From positions 1-32,816 of the forward strand of contig JARXAM010000116.1 of assembly GCA_029865845.1 (NCBI GenBank): a stretch of DNA of 32,816 bases. The letters run 5' to 3'. Shown here in pieces: positions 7,279 to 15,033 of the stretch (position 1 is the first letter of the stretch; every line of letters starts with the position of its first letter). The DNA is from Rhodoferax sp. GTDB lineage: Bacteria > Pseudomonadota > Gammaproteobacteria > Burkholderiales > Burkholderiaceae_C. The position numbers were made by a program, and so were the translations under genes. The notes beneath the pieces are model-generated. The model had not been told where the DNA came from, did not search any database, and saw only the letters and a program-made list of their open reading frames with translations.

Positions 7279-8028
7279 TCAGGGTTGTGTGGACGGCGGG
7301 TGCCACGGGTTTTGTTGCGTGCGCCTCACCCCCCAGCCAATCGGGGGGCGTTGCATGCCCGGCAACTCCGGGCTGGTGCCCCAGATCGCCTGGTAGGTGT
7401 CGATGCAAGACCCGCGGCGTTGCAAGTACACGGCGACGCCGACCAGCAGCGCCCACCACGCGGCCAGGGCGCACACCATCCAGCGTGGGGCATCAGCGCT
7501 GACCATTCCCAGCAGGACCACCACTACGGACACCAGCACCGCCAACCAGCCCATCGATTTGTGCAGGCGCTCAAACGCTATGCGCCATGGGGTCATGTCG
7601 AAGTGGTCTCCTCGGAGTTGCACATCGGTAGGCCCCCCTTTGCTTCCGCGCACGATGCCGCCAAGCACCTGGAGCCAGCCCAACACCAAGACCAACCAAC
7701 CCAAGAGGCGATGCATGCCGGTGGCACTGAAGGGGGCCGCTTCGGAGGGGCGCCAGACCAGCCACAAGCCCAGGCTCATGACCAATACCCCTGTGTATTG
7801 CAAGGTGCGATGGCCGTGCCACCACAGGGGGTTGTCCAGCTCGGCGGGCCACCGCTGGCGGGGCGTTACCTTGAAGTAGCGCGCAACCAAGGCGCCCGTG
7901 GGTAGCAAAACGCCCCACGCCAGTACCATGGCACGGGCGTGCCAGTAAACGCTGGGCGCAATGGTGTGCTCGGTGCTGCCCGATACGGAGCGGCTAAGCC
8001 ACTGCATGGATTGGGCCCAGAGTTCCAT
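7279..8028 (-). CDS. Cytochrome b561-like multi-helix membrane protein
   Basis: This 249-aa protein has about five to six hydrophobic helices. Histidines sit at helix ends in the pattern expected for b561-type haem ligation: His30 (YWHARAM), His71/73 (WWHGHR), His106 (GMHRLLGW) and His156 (ERLHKSMGW). The motif ARYFKVTP after the first helix is common in bacterial cytochrome b561-domain proteins. Its role would be transmembrane electron transfer, but the partner is not identified. It lies 15 bases downstream of the aldehyde dehydrogenase gene and 30 bases upstream of the CUT1 ATPase gene, so it is probably co-transcribed. It could link a periplasmic sugar or aldehyde oxidation to the quinone pool; this is inference. 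Confidence 0.7.
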   Translation of the reverse strand: MELWAQSMQWLSRSVSGSTEHTIAPSVYWHARAMVLAWGVLLPTGALVARYFKVTPRQRWPAELDNPLWWHGHRTLQYTGVLVMSLGLWLVWRPSEAAPFSATGMHRLLGWLVLVLGWLQVLGGIVRGSKGGPTDVQLRGDHFDMTPWRIAFERLHKSMGWLAVLVSVVVVLLGMVSADAPRWMVCALAAWWALLVGVAVYLQRRGSCIDTYQAIWGTSPELPGMQRPPIGWGVRRTQQNPWHPPSTQP

Positions 8029-8043
8029 GGTTGCGCTCCTGTC

Positions 8044-9483
8044 TCAGGCCAGCGTGTAGGCGGTCTTCACCGTGGTGAAGAACTCGGCCGCGTACCTGCC
8101 CTGCTCGCGCGGTCCGTAGCTGCTGCCCTTGCGCCCACCAAAGGGCACGTGGTAGTCCACCCCGGCGGTAGGCAGGTTCACCATCACCATGCCCGCCTGG
8201 CTGTGCCGCTTGAAGTGGGTGGCGTATTTGAGGCTGGTGGTCGCGATGCCGGCAGACAGGCCAAAGGGGGTGTCATTGGCAACCGCCAGCGCTTCGTCGT
8301 AGTCTTTGACGCGGATGACGCTGGCCACCGGACCAAATATTTCTTCGCGGTTGATACGCATGGTCGGTGTGCTGTCCACTAACAGGGCAGGTGCCATGTA
8401 AAAGCCATCGGCGTCCCGCAGGAGACGTTCACCGCCTGCGACCAGCCGTGCGCCTTCCGCTTTGCCGATGTCTACATACGACAAGTCCTGCTCCAACTGG
8501 GCGAGTGACGACACAGGGCCAATGTCGGTACCGGCTGCCAGGGCATCGCCCACTTGGATGGCAGCCATGCGCTGTTGCATGGCGTGGATGAACGACGGGT
8601 AGATTGCGTCGGTCACGATCAGGCGGCTCGATGCAGTGCAGCGCTGGCCGGTGGAATAAAAAGCGCTTTGCACACACAGCTCGACGGCGATGTTGAGATC
8701 TGCGTCGTCCAACACCACTTGGGGGTTTTTGCCGCCCATTTCCAGTTGCATTTTTTTCATGTGGCCAGCACATGCTGCTGCAATCCGCTGCCCCACACCG
8801 ACCGATCCGGTAAAGCTCACTGCCGTGATGCCGGGGTGGTTGACCAGCGCGTCTCCAATGACACGGCCCGAGCCCATGACCAGGTTGAACACACCCGCAG
8901 GAATGCCACTGCGCTGGATGATGTCGGCCAGCGCCCAGGCGCAGCCAGGCACCAGGTCGGCAGGCTTCAACACCACGCAGTTGCCATAGGCCAGTGCGGG
9001 TGCGATTTTCCAGGCAGGAATGGCCAGGGGAAAGTTCCAGGGGGTGATCACCCCGATGACACCCAAAGGCTCACGGGTCACTTCCACGCCGATGCCGGGT
9101 CGCACGGAGGGCAGCGTTTCCCCCGCTAGGCGCAGGCATTCACCGGCAAAAAACTTGAAGATGTTGCCCGCACGGGCGGCCTCGCCAATGCCTTCGGCAC
9201 GGGTTTTTCCCTCTTCGCGGGAGAGCAGGGTGCCCAGCTCTTCTTTGCGGGCCAGGATTTCATTGCCGATTTTGTCCAGTGCATCGGCGCGCGCCTGGAT
9301 GCCGCTGATGGACCAAGCCGGAAATGCCCTTTGCGCGGCGGCCACAGCGGCCCCTAGCTGGCTGACGTCGGCTTGCGCGTATTCACCGATGACGTCGGCA
9401 AGGTTCGACGGATTGACATTGGGCACATAGCCCGTGCCGGCAAGCCACTCGCCGTTGATCAGGTTGGTGTGTTGGGGAATCAT
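8044..9483 (-). CDS. Aldehyde dehydrogenase, probable 2-oxoglutarate-semialdehyde dehydrogenase
   Basis: Start placed at ATG 9483 (MIPQHTNLING), four bases after the upstream stop, with GGAG upstream. The longer open frame to 9600 would run inside the preceding gene. The 479-aa product has every ALDH landmark: catalytic Asn150 in PWNFP, the FTGSVGVG NAD-binding turn (about 224-231), general-base Glu248 in LEMGGK and nucleophile Cys282 in GQRCTA. ALDHs of this length encoded next to a DHDPS-family keto-deoxy-acid dehydratase typically oxidise 2-oxoglutarate semialdehyde (2,5-dioxopentanoate) to 2-oxoglutarate with NAD(P)+. The substrate is inferred from that context. Confidence 0.88.
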   Translation of the reverse strand: MIPQHTNLINGEWLAGTGYVPNVNPSNLADVIGEYAQADVSQLGAAVAAAQRAFPAWSISGIQARADALDKIGNEILARKEELGTLLSREEGKTRAEGIGEAARAGNIFKFFAGECLRLAGETLPSVRPGIGVEVTREPLGVIGVITPWNFPLAIPAWKIAPALAYGNCVVLKPADLVPGCAWALADIIQRSGIPAGVFNLVMGSGRVIGDALVNHPGITAVSFTGSVGVGQRIAAACAGHMKKMQLEMGGKNPQVVLDDADLNIAVELCVQSAFYSTGQRCTASSRLIVTDAIYPSFIHAMQQRMAAIQVGDALAAGTDIGPVSSLAQLEQDLSYVDIGKAEGARLVAGGERLLRDADGFYMAPALLVDSTPTMRINREEIFGPVASVIRVKDYDEALAVANDTPFGLSAGIATTSLKYATHFKRHSQAGMVMVNLPTAGVDYHVPFGGRKGSSYGPREQGRYAAEFFTTVKTAYTLA

Positions 9484-9487
9484 GGGT

Positions 9488-10417
9488 TTAGTGGCTCCAG
9501 CGAAGTACCAGTGGGTCGAGACGTCGGGCGGCATCCAACAAGCCCTTGCGGACGTCGGGATGCATCTCGGGGAAGGGGTGGCGTGGCGACTCACATGCAA
9601 TGACGCCGCCCTCTTTCATGAGTGCTTTGGCTGTGAGAATTCCGCCTTGGCGGTTTTCGTAGTTGATCAGTGGCAACCACTTGGCATAGGCCTGGGTGGC
9701 CGCCTCGGTGTCGCCCTGGGTCCAGGCATCCATGATTTCGCAGATGCCATCCGGGTAGGCCCCACCGGTCATAGCGCCGGTCGCACCGGCCTGCAAGTCG
9801 GCCAGCAAGGTGATGGCTTCCTCGCCATCCCAGGGCCCTTCAATTGCCTCGCCACCCAGGCGGATCAGTTCACGAAGTTTGGAGGCAGCACCCGCCGTTT
9901 CAATTTTGAAGTACGCGACGTTGCGAATCTCCTTGGCCATGCGTGCCAGAAAGGCCGCCGATAGCTTGGTGCCGCTGACAGGCGCGTCCTGGATCATGAT
10001 GGGGATATCAATCGCGTCCGACAGCCGGGCGTAGAACTCGTAGATCTTGTCTTCCTCCACCCGCAAGGTGGCCCCGTGGTAGGGGGGCATCACCATCACC
10101 ATGGCCGCGCCAGCGTCCTGCGCACGGCGGCTGCGGGCGGCGCAAATGTCGGTAGAAAAATGGGTGGTGGTCACGATGACGGGCACGCGCTCCCGCACAT
10201 GTTTCAAGATGGCCGTGGTCAGCACCTCGCGCTCTGCATCCGAGAGCACAAACTGCTCTGAGAAGTTCGCCAGAATGCACAGGCCCGTCGATCCGGCATC
10301 GATCATGAAGTCCACGCAACGCAACTGGCTGGTCATGTCGAGCTCACCCGACGGGGTGAACGTCGTGGGCACTACGGGGAAAACGCCGCGTAAGCGCGGG
10401 TTGGACAGGGTGTACAT
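9488..10417 (-). CDS. DHDPS-family 2-keto-3-deoxy-L-pentonate (L-arabonate-type) dehydratase
   Basis: This 309-aa class-I aldolase-fold protein carries Schiff-base Lys171 in AYFKIE. The usual DHDPS Tyr motif is replaced by IQDAPVSG (about 142-149). From memory, the N-terminal RGVFPVVPTTF, the ANFSEQF segment, the EGPWDGEEA segment and the length of 309 match L-2-keto-3-deoxyarabonate dehydratases of the Azospirillum type. That enzyme converts 2-keto-3-deoxy-L-pentonate to 2-oxoglutarate semialdehyde, which suits the ALDH encoded four bases downstream. It lies three bases downstream of the enolase-superfamily dehydratase gene. The related 5-keto-4-deoxyglucarate dehydratase is an alternative. 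Confidence 0.85.
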   Translation of the reverse strand: MYTLSNPRLRGVFPVVPTTFTPSGELDMTSQLRCVDFMIDAGSTGLCILANFSEQFVLSDAEREVLTTAILKHVRERVPVIVTTTHFSTDICAARSRRAQDAGAAMVMVMPPYHGATLRVEEDKIYEFYARLSDAIDIPIMIQDAPVSGTKLSAAFLARMAKEIRNVAYFKIETAGAASKLRELIRLGGEAIEGPWDGEEAITLLADLQAGATGAMTGGAYPDGICEIMDAWTQGDTEAATQAYAKWLPLINYENRQGGILTAKALMKEGGVIACESPRHPFPEMHPDVRKGLLDAARRLDPLVLRWSH

Positions 10418-10420
10418 CGC

Positions 10421-11617
10421 TTACTCCGTGATGGTGAAGTGGTGGAGGTACTCTGTTTTGAGCGACAGCCCCAAGCCTGGGGTGTTGTCGTCGAGCTGCA
10501 GATAGCCGTTTTCTGCAGCAGGATCGCCGTCGAAGATGTAATAAAACAGTTCGTTGCCCACCTCCACATCGAAGATCGGGAAGTACTCGCTGATGGGGCA
10601 GTTCAAGCTGCTCATGGTGAGGTGGTAGTTGTGCATTTGCCCCGCATGCGGAATGACCGGCACGCTGTAGGCCTCACACAGCGCGTTGATCTTGTGGGCC
10701 ATGGTGATGCCCCCCACCCGGTTGGTGTCGTACTGGACCACGCTCACCGCCTTGCGATCCAGCAGTTGTTTGAAGCCATAGAGACTGAACTCGTGCTCCC
10801 CCCCCGAGATGGGAATGCTGGTGAGCTGGTTGAGCTCGGCGTAGCCGTCGATGTCGTCGGCAATGACGGGCTCTTCCAGCCAGCGCGGCTGGTACTTTTC
10901 CAGCTTGGGCAGGATGCGTTTGGCGTACTCCAGGTTCCAGCCCATGTAGCACTCCAGCATCAGGTCGTTGTCATAGCCAATGACTTCGCGCACAGCCTCG
11001 ACCGACTTGAGGTTTTCCACCACACCCTGTTGGCCGTGGGCTGGGCCGTATCCAAAGCGCATCTTGAAGGCCCTAAAGCCCTGGTCTTTGAACTTTTGCG
11101 CCTCTGCCTGCATCTCTCGGAGGCCGGTGCGGTAGAGCTTGCTGTAATAGCAAGGAATTTTTTCTTTGGTGCGTCCGCCCAGCAACTTGAAAACCGGTTT
11201 GTTGACGGACTTGCCCAAAATGTCCCAGATGGCAATGTCAATGGCCGAGATGGCTGCCATGCCCACCCCCTTGCGGCCCCAGGCATGGGTGGCGCGGTAC
11301 ATGCGTTGGTTGAGGTATTCGTAGTCCCACGGGTCTTGCCCGACGACCAGCGGCGTGAGGTATTCGTCGATGATGGCCTTGGCAATGCGCGGGGCCAAGG
11401 CTACGTTGCCCAGCCCGACTATGCCGCTGTCCGTTTCCACCTCCACCACCGTCCAGCAATGAAAGCGGAAGGTGTTCATCGTGTCGGTGCCTGCTGCGTG
11501 GTGGTTGGCCTTGTTGTCATAGACCAGGTCCATCGCGTTGGAGCAAAAGTTGCCTTGGGGTGGAACGGTCTTGCCCTTCCATTCATAGACGCGAGCGCGC
11601 ACGGCGGTGATTTTCAT
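10421..11617 (-). CDS. Enolase-superfamily sugar-acid dehydratase (L-rhamnonate dehydratase-like subgroup)
   Basis: This 398-aa mandelate-racemase/enolase-superfamily protein has an N-terminal capping domain followed by a TIM barrel. Visible active-site elements are Lys185-x-Arg187 (FKMRFGYG), metal ligands Glu222, Glu248 (WLEEP) and Glu274 (SGGEHE), and the Asp297 (QYDTNRVGG)/His324 (VIPHAG) dyad. The second-strand K-x-R and the GEHE and PHAG contexts resemble L-rhamnonate dehydratase and relatives. It would remove water from an aldonate to give a 2-keto-3-deoxy acid, the substrate of the next enzyme. Because L-arabonate, L-lyxonate, L-xylonate and L-ribonate give the same keto-deoxy product, context does not reveal which is used. 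The substrate is unassigned. Confidence 0.85.
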   Translation of the reverse strand: MKITAVRARVYEWKGKTVPPQGNFCSNAMDLVYDNKANHHAAGTDTMNTFRFHCWTVVEVETDSGIVGLGNVALAPRIAKAIIDEYLTPLVVGQDPWDYEYLNQRMYRATHAWGRKGVGMAAISAIDIAIWDILGKSVNKPVFKLLGGRTKEKIPCYYSKLYRTGLREMQAEAQKFKDQGFRAFKMRFGYGPAHGQQGVVENLKSVEAVREVIGYDNDLMLECYMGWNLEYAKRILPKLEKYQPRWLEEPVIADDIDGYAELNQLTSIPISGGEHEFSLYGFKQLLDRKAVSVVQYDTNRVGGITMAHKINALCEAYSVPVIPHAGQMHNYHLTMSSLNCPISEYFPIFDVEVGNELFYYIFDGDPAAENGYLQLDDNTPGLGLSLKTEYLHHFTITE

Positions 11618-11664
11618 GGTGTCCTCTCAGGTTGCTTGGGGGGTGTGTTGGGGTAGGGTGCGGC

Positions 11665-12708
11665 TCACGCAGGCGTTGGGTGCGTTTGCTCCGCCAGCCG
11701 GGCGGCACCCATGCGGCATGCGATGCGCAGCGCGTTGGCAGTGGCGTCCACATTGGCACGCCCCAGACCTGCGATGTCAAACGCCGTGCCATGGGCCGGG
11801 GTGGTAATGGGAATGGGCAATCCGCCCTGCACGGTCACGCCTTGGGAGAAGCCCATCAGCTTGATGGCGATTTGACCTTGGTCGTGGTACATGGTCACGA
11901 TGGCGTCGAGTTCACCATCGCGAGCTTTGAGAAAAATGGTGTCCGCCGGAAAGGGGCCCAGCACCGGTATGCCCATGGCCGCCAGCTTGGCGATGGCGGG
12001 TTGAATAACGTCTATCTCTTCGCGCCCGCAGGTGCCGCCATCGCCGTTGTGCGGGTTGAAGCCCGCGACGGCCACGCGTGGTGCCGCGTTCCCGTTGCGT
12101 TGCAGTGAACGGTAGATCAGGGTCGCCGCGTCCATGATGCGCTGCTGATCCAGATACAGGGGCACGTCCTTGAGCGGTACGTGCGATGAAATCCGCGACG
12201 TCCACAGCCCATTGAGTGTGTTGAATTCGCAAAAGTAGCCCTGCACACCCAGATGCTGGGCAAAGTGGTGCAGCTCATCTTCATGCTGGAGTCCGGCCAT
12301 CTTCATGGCGTGCTTGTTGAGTGGCGCAAAGGTAATGGCATCAAGGTGCCCGGCCAGTGTCGCGTCCATGCACAGGTCCAGCACCTGGAGCACCGAGGCG
12401 CCACAGGCAGCAAGGGTCTGGGCCTTGGTGACTTGGTCGGGCCGAATCGTCTGCAGTGGCAAAAAGGCTGGGGTGTTTGGATGCGGGCGTCCGCGCACCT
12501 CCGACAAGCTGGCGACGCGCTGCGTGGCAACGGTCAGGCCGGCAACGGCTTGGCCGTCTTCCCAGAGCCATTCGTCCCCGACCAGCACCACATTGGCCAG
12601 TGCCATCATGTCGTGACGCGCCAACAGCCGGGCGATCAGCTCTGGGCCAATGCCGGCGGGGTCTCCCAGCGTGACGGCAACTACGGGTAGGGGTGTGGAA
12701 TGTGTCAT
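11665..12708 (-). CDS. PdxA2-like 4-phospho-sugar-acid / 4-hydroxythreonine-4-phosphate dehydrogenase family protein
   Basis: Start at ATG 12708 (MTHSTPLPVVAVTLGDPAG), the usual N-terminus of the family; the upstream extension would run through the intercistronic hairpin. The product is 347 aa. The metal-binding histidines of PdxA are conserved as His176 (SSHVPL), His220 (NPHNGDGG) and His275 (YHDQG). PdxA-family enzymes are NAD-dependent oxidising decarboxylases of 4-phospho-3-hydroxy acids. Copies in catabolic clusters (PdxA2) usually act on 4-phospho-D-threonate or -erythronate made by a DUF1537 kinase. No such kinase is present here, and the location inside a sugar-acid operon argues against the pyridoxal-phosphate biosynthetic copy. 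The exact reaction is unresolved. Confidence 0.82.
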   Translation of the reverse strand: MTHSTPLPVVAVTLGDPAGIGPELIARLLARHDMMALANVVLVGDEWLWEDGQAVAGLTVATQRVASLSEVRGRPHPNTPAFLPLQTIRPDQVTKAQTLAACGASVLQVLDLCMDATLAGHLDAITFAPLNKHAMKMAGLQHEDELHHFAQHLGVQGYFCEFNTLNGLWTSRISSHVPLKDVPLYLDQQRIMDAATLIYRSLQRNGNAAPRVAVAGFNPHNGDGGTCGREEIDVIQPAIAKLAAMGIPVLGPFPADTIFLKARDGELDAIVTMYHDQGQIAIKLMGFSQGVTVQGGLPIPITTPAHGTAFDIAGLGRANVDATANALRIACRMGAARLAEQTHPTPA

Positions 12709-12732
12709 GTGTAGTGGTCCTGTGAGGGGGGT

Positions 12733-12761
12733 GCGGCAACACCCCCAAAGGGTGTTGCCGC
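12733..12761 (-). promoter_or_regulatory. Intercistronic hairpin after the CUT2 binding-protein gene
   Basis: GCGGCAACACCC (12733-12744) and GGGTGTTGCCGC (12750-12761) form a perfect 12-bp stem with a 5-base loop. It occupies the gap between the binding-protein stop (12770) and the pdxA2-like start (12708). There is no T-run on the transcribed strand. An mRNA-stabilising or partially terminating element that favours binding-protein expression is the likely role. Confidence 0.65.
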
Positions 12762-12769
12762 CTGGTGCC

Positions 12770-13879
12770 TTACTTGGCCCAGATTTTTTTGTACTCGTTG
12801 CGATAGCCGTTGTCGGGGTCAAACACGTTCTTGGGTCCGCCGTCTTTGCCCACGTTGTCTACAGTGACCAAATGCACTTTGGGGATGTAGCCTGACCAAG
12901 TCGCCTTGGAGAACGCGCGGTTGAGTTCATCGACGATTTGCCAGCCCTGCATGTTCAGTGGCTCAGGCACGGTGCCAGCCTGGTAGCGCTTGGTGCGAAT
13001 GCGCTGGTAGGCGGCTTCGGAGCCATCGCCCGCAGACACGGCCTTGGGTGCGCCGTCGCCCTTCTTGCCAGCCGCTTGCAGGCTGCTGCCCATGAAGTCG
13101 AAATACAGATCATTGATCGCCAGCGAGTGGGTCCATTTGTCGCCAAAGCGCTGCAGCAACGACGTGGTCAACTGCGGCATGCGGGTGGAGCTTTCGGCAA
13201 TGGGGCTGTCCTCAAAACTCAGCACTGTGCAGCCTCCGCACTTCTTGATCACCGCCTCCATCGCGCGCGCTTTGTACACGGCAATGGCGTATTGCGAGTC
13301 GGTGAAGATCACCACGCCGGCTTTGCCACCCGAGTCGGCAACCGCAGACAAGGCTGCCACTTCGGACACGTCGTCTGCTGTGGTGGTCACGTTGGCAAAC
13401 AGGCCTGCTTCTGCGTTGGGTCCGGGCTTTTCACCCGAGTGCCAGCCCACCAGCGGAATGCCAGCCTTGGCCGCGTTGGCAAATGCAGCCTTTTGCTCGG
13501 TGGTGTCAAAGCCGCCCACCACGATACCGCCGGGCTTGAGGGCGAGGGCCTGGTTCAGGGCGGCGGTGCGTCCGCTTACCGAGCCTTGGCCGTCCATAAC
13601 CCGCACCTTCCATCCGATGGCTGCCGCCGCTTCTTCCACGCCTTTAGAGACGCCAAGAATGCCGCCGTTCTTTAGGTCAGCCGCCACAAACACAATGGTT
13701 TTGGCAGCCACGGCCTTGGGGCCGGTGGTCGGGCCGTCCCATGTGCTCTTGGACTGGGTCGCAATCTGCACCTTCTTCTTCGCAGCGTCCAAAAATTCAT
13801 CGGCCATAGCGTGGCCCGCAAAACCAGCCGCCGTGATGGCGATGGCTATCGCGCCTAAACGCGCACTGAACTTCTTCAT
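12770..13879 (-). CDS. CUT2 ABC transporter sugar-binding protein (periplasmic-binding-protein family 4)
   Basis: This 369-aa protein has a Sec signal peptide (MKKFSARLG..., cleavage probably after AMA at about residue 26). The two-lobe sugar-binding fold of the ribose/xylose class follows, with landmarks KGVEEAAAAIGWKV, GGIVVGGFD and SAGDGSEAAYQRI. A strong AAGGAGAC ribosome-binding site lies just before the ATG. It precedes a gap with a perfect hairpin and follows its permease (41-base gap) and ATPase genes. It delivers an unknown pentose, sugar acid or lactone to the CUT2 permease. Confidence 0.88.
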   Translation of the reverse strand: MKKFSARLGAIAIAITAAGFAGHAMADEFLDAAKKKVQIATQSKSTWDGPTTGPKAVAAKTIVFVAADLKNGGILGVSKGVEEAAAAIGWKVRVMDGQGSVSGRTAALNQALALKPGGIVVGGFDTTEQKAAFANAAKAGIPLVGWHSGEKPGPNAEAGLFANVTTTADDVSEVAALSAVADSGGKAGVVIFTDSQYAIAVYKARAMEAVIKKCGGCTVLSFEDSPIAESSTRMPQLTTSLLQRFGDKWTHSLAINDLYFDFMGSSLQAAGKKGDGAPKAVSAGDGSEAAYQRIRTKRYQAGTVPEPLNMQGWQIVDELNRAFSKATWSGYIPKVHLVTVDNVGKDGGPKNVFDPDNGYRNEYKKIWAK

Positions 13880-13920
13880 GGTTGTCTCCTTGTTGACAAT
13901 AAAGGACTACGAAACACCGC

Positions 13921-15033
13921 TTACCCAGCGGATGAGGGGGAATGGGGTGGGGTGTCGGACGGGGCAGGTGGTGCCACGCTCTCCAGTTGCCGCTCGGCAA
14001 TACGCCGTTTGATGGAGTGGTTGCGCCGCTGCTGGGCCCAGCCCGCAATGCCAATCGACACCAACAGGGTTAGCCCGTTGAAAAGCGGTTCGACAAAAAA
14101 TGCGCCGCCAAACTGCTGAATCCCGGAGATGCCGATGGCCAATATCGCCACGCCCACCAAGGTGCCCCACACGTTGACCCGTCCGGGCCGGATGGTGGTG
14201 GAGCCCAAAAACGCACCTACCAGCGCGGGCAGCAAAAACTCCAATCCAACGCTGGCTTGCCCGATTTGCAGGCGGGATGCCAGCAACACACCGGCAAAAC
14301 CCGACAACATGCCCGATGCCACAAACGCACCCATCACATGCTTGCGCACGGCAATGCCGTTGAGTTGCGCGGCTTTCGGATTGGCCCCGATCACGTACAG
14401 CGCACGCCCCAGTGGGGTGAACTCGGTGATCAGCCACATGACGACGCTGATGGCCAGCACATAAAACGCCCCTATCGGCAGGCCCAAAAAGTTGCCCCCT
14501 GCGAGGTCCAAAAAGCCTTCGGGCAACTCGCCCACCACCTGCCGCCCACCGCTGTGCCACAGCGCCACCGCATAAATGACGGTGCCCGTGCCCAGCGTGG
14601 CGATGAAGGAATCGATCTGGGCCAGCTCTACCAACAAGCCGTTGAGTACGCCAAACAAGGCGGCGCAGGCAATCACGATCAGTACGGCAAAGGGCCACGG
14701 TATGCCCAAGCGCGTTTGCAGGCTGATGGCCAAGATGTGCCACAGCACAATGCCGTAGCCCACGGTGAGGTCTATCTTGCCCGTGATCATGGGAATGGTG
14801 GCTGCCAAGGCCAGTATGGCAATGACCGACTTGTCCGCCAGAATGGCCCGCAGATTGAACAGGGTGGGGAAGGTATCGGGCAGCAGCACTGCAAACAACC
14901 CAGCCAGCCCTATCGTCAGAAACACCAGCCCGTAAACCGGCGTGGCCTGGGTAATGCGCTGCATCACACCGACCGCTGCGCCGTCTACCGCAGGATCGGG
15001 TTCAAGCGCCGTGGATTTCATTGAGGTCGTCAT
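13921..15033 (-). CDS. CUT2 ABC transporter permease (RbsC-like)
   Basis: This 370-aa, highly hydrophobic inner-membrane protein of the RbsC/XylH class shows typical signatures: MITGKIDLTVG near the second or third helix, SFIATLGTGTVIYA (about 165-178), GANPKAAQLNGI (about 217-228) and a C-terminal GV.ILAIGISGIQQ. About eight to ten transmembrane helices are expected, with the N-terminal 25 residues cytoplasmic. Its ATG overlaps the stop of the ATPase gene by four bases, indicating translational coupling. In CUT2 systems one permease works as a homodimer, so no second subunit is needed. Confidence 0.9.
   Translation of the reverse strand: MTTSMKSTALEPDPAVDGAAVGVMQRITQATPVYGLVFLTIGLAGLFAVLLPDTFPTLFNLRAILADKSVIAILALAATIPMITGKIDLTVGYGIVLWHILAISLQTRLGIPWPFAVLIVIACAALFGVLNGLLVELAQIDSFIATLGTGTVIYAVALWHSGGRQVVGELPEGFLDLAGGNFLGLPIGAFYVLAISVVMWLITEFTPLGRALYVIGANPKAAQLNGIAVRKHVMGAFVASGMLSGFAGVLLASRLQIGQASVGLEFLLPALVGAFLGSTTIRPGRVNVWGTLVGVAILAIGISGIQQFGGAFFVEPLFNGLTLLVSIGIAGWAQQRRNHSIKRRIAERQLESVAPPAPSDTPPHSPSSAG

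Noticed and set aside
9484-9600. N-terminal extension of the aldehyde dehydrogenase
   Set aside because: It lies entirely within the preceding dehydratase gene and has no ALDH similarity. ATG 9483 with GGAG upstream gives the standard family N-terminus.
10439-11656. 405-codon plus-strand ORF opposite the enolase-superfamily dehydratase
   Set aside because: It is the complementary-strand frame of a gene with intact catalytic residues. It shows no recognisable protein features and no good ribosome-binding site.
12709-12822. N-terminal extension of the PdxA-like protein
   Set aside because: It would translate through the perfect hairpin and into the binding-protein gene. The family N-terminus begins at MTHSTPLPVVAVTLGDPAG.
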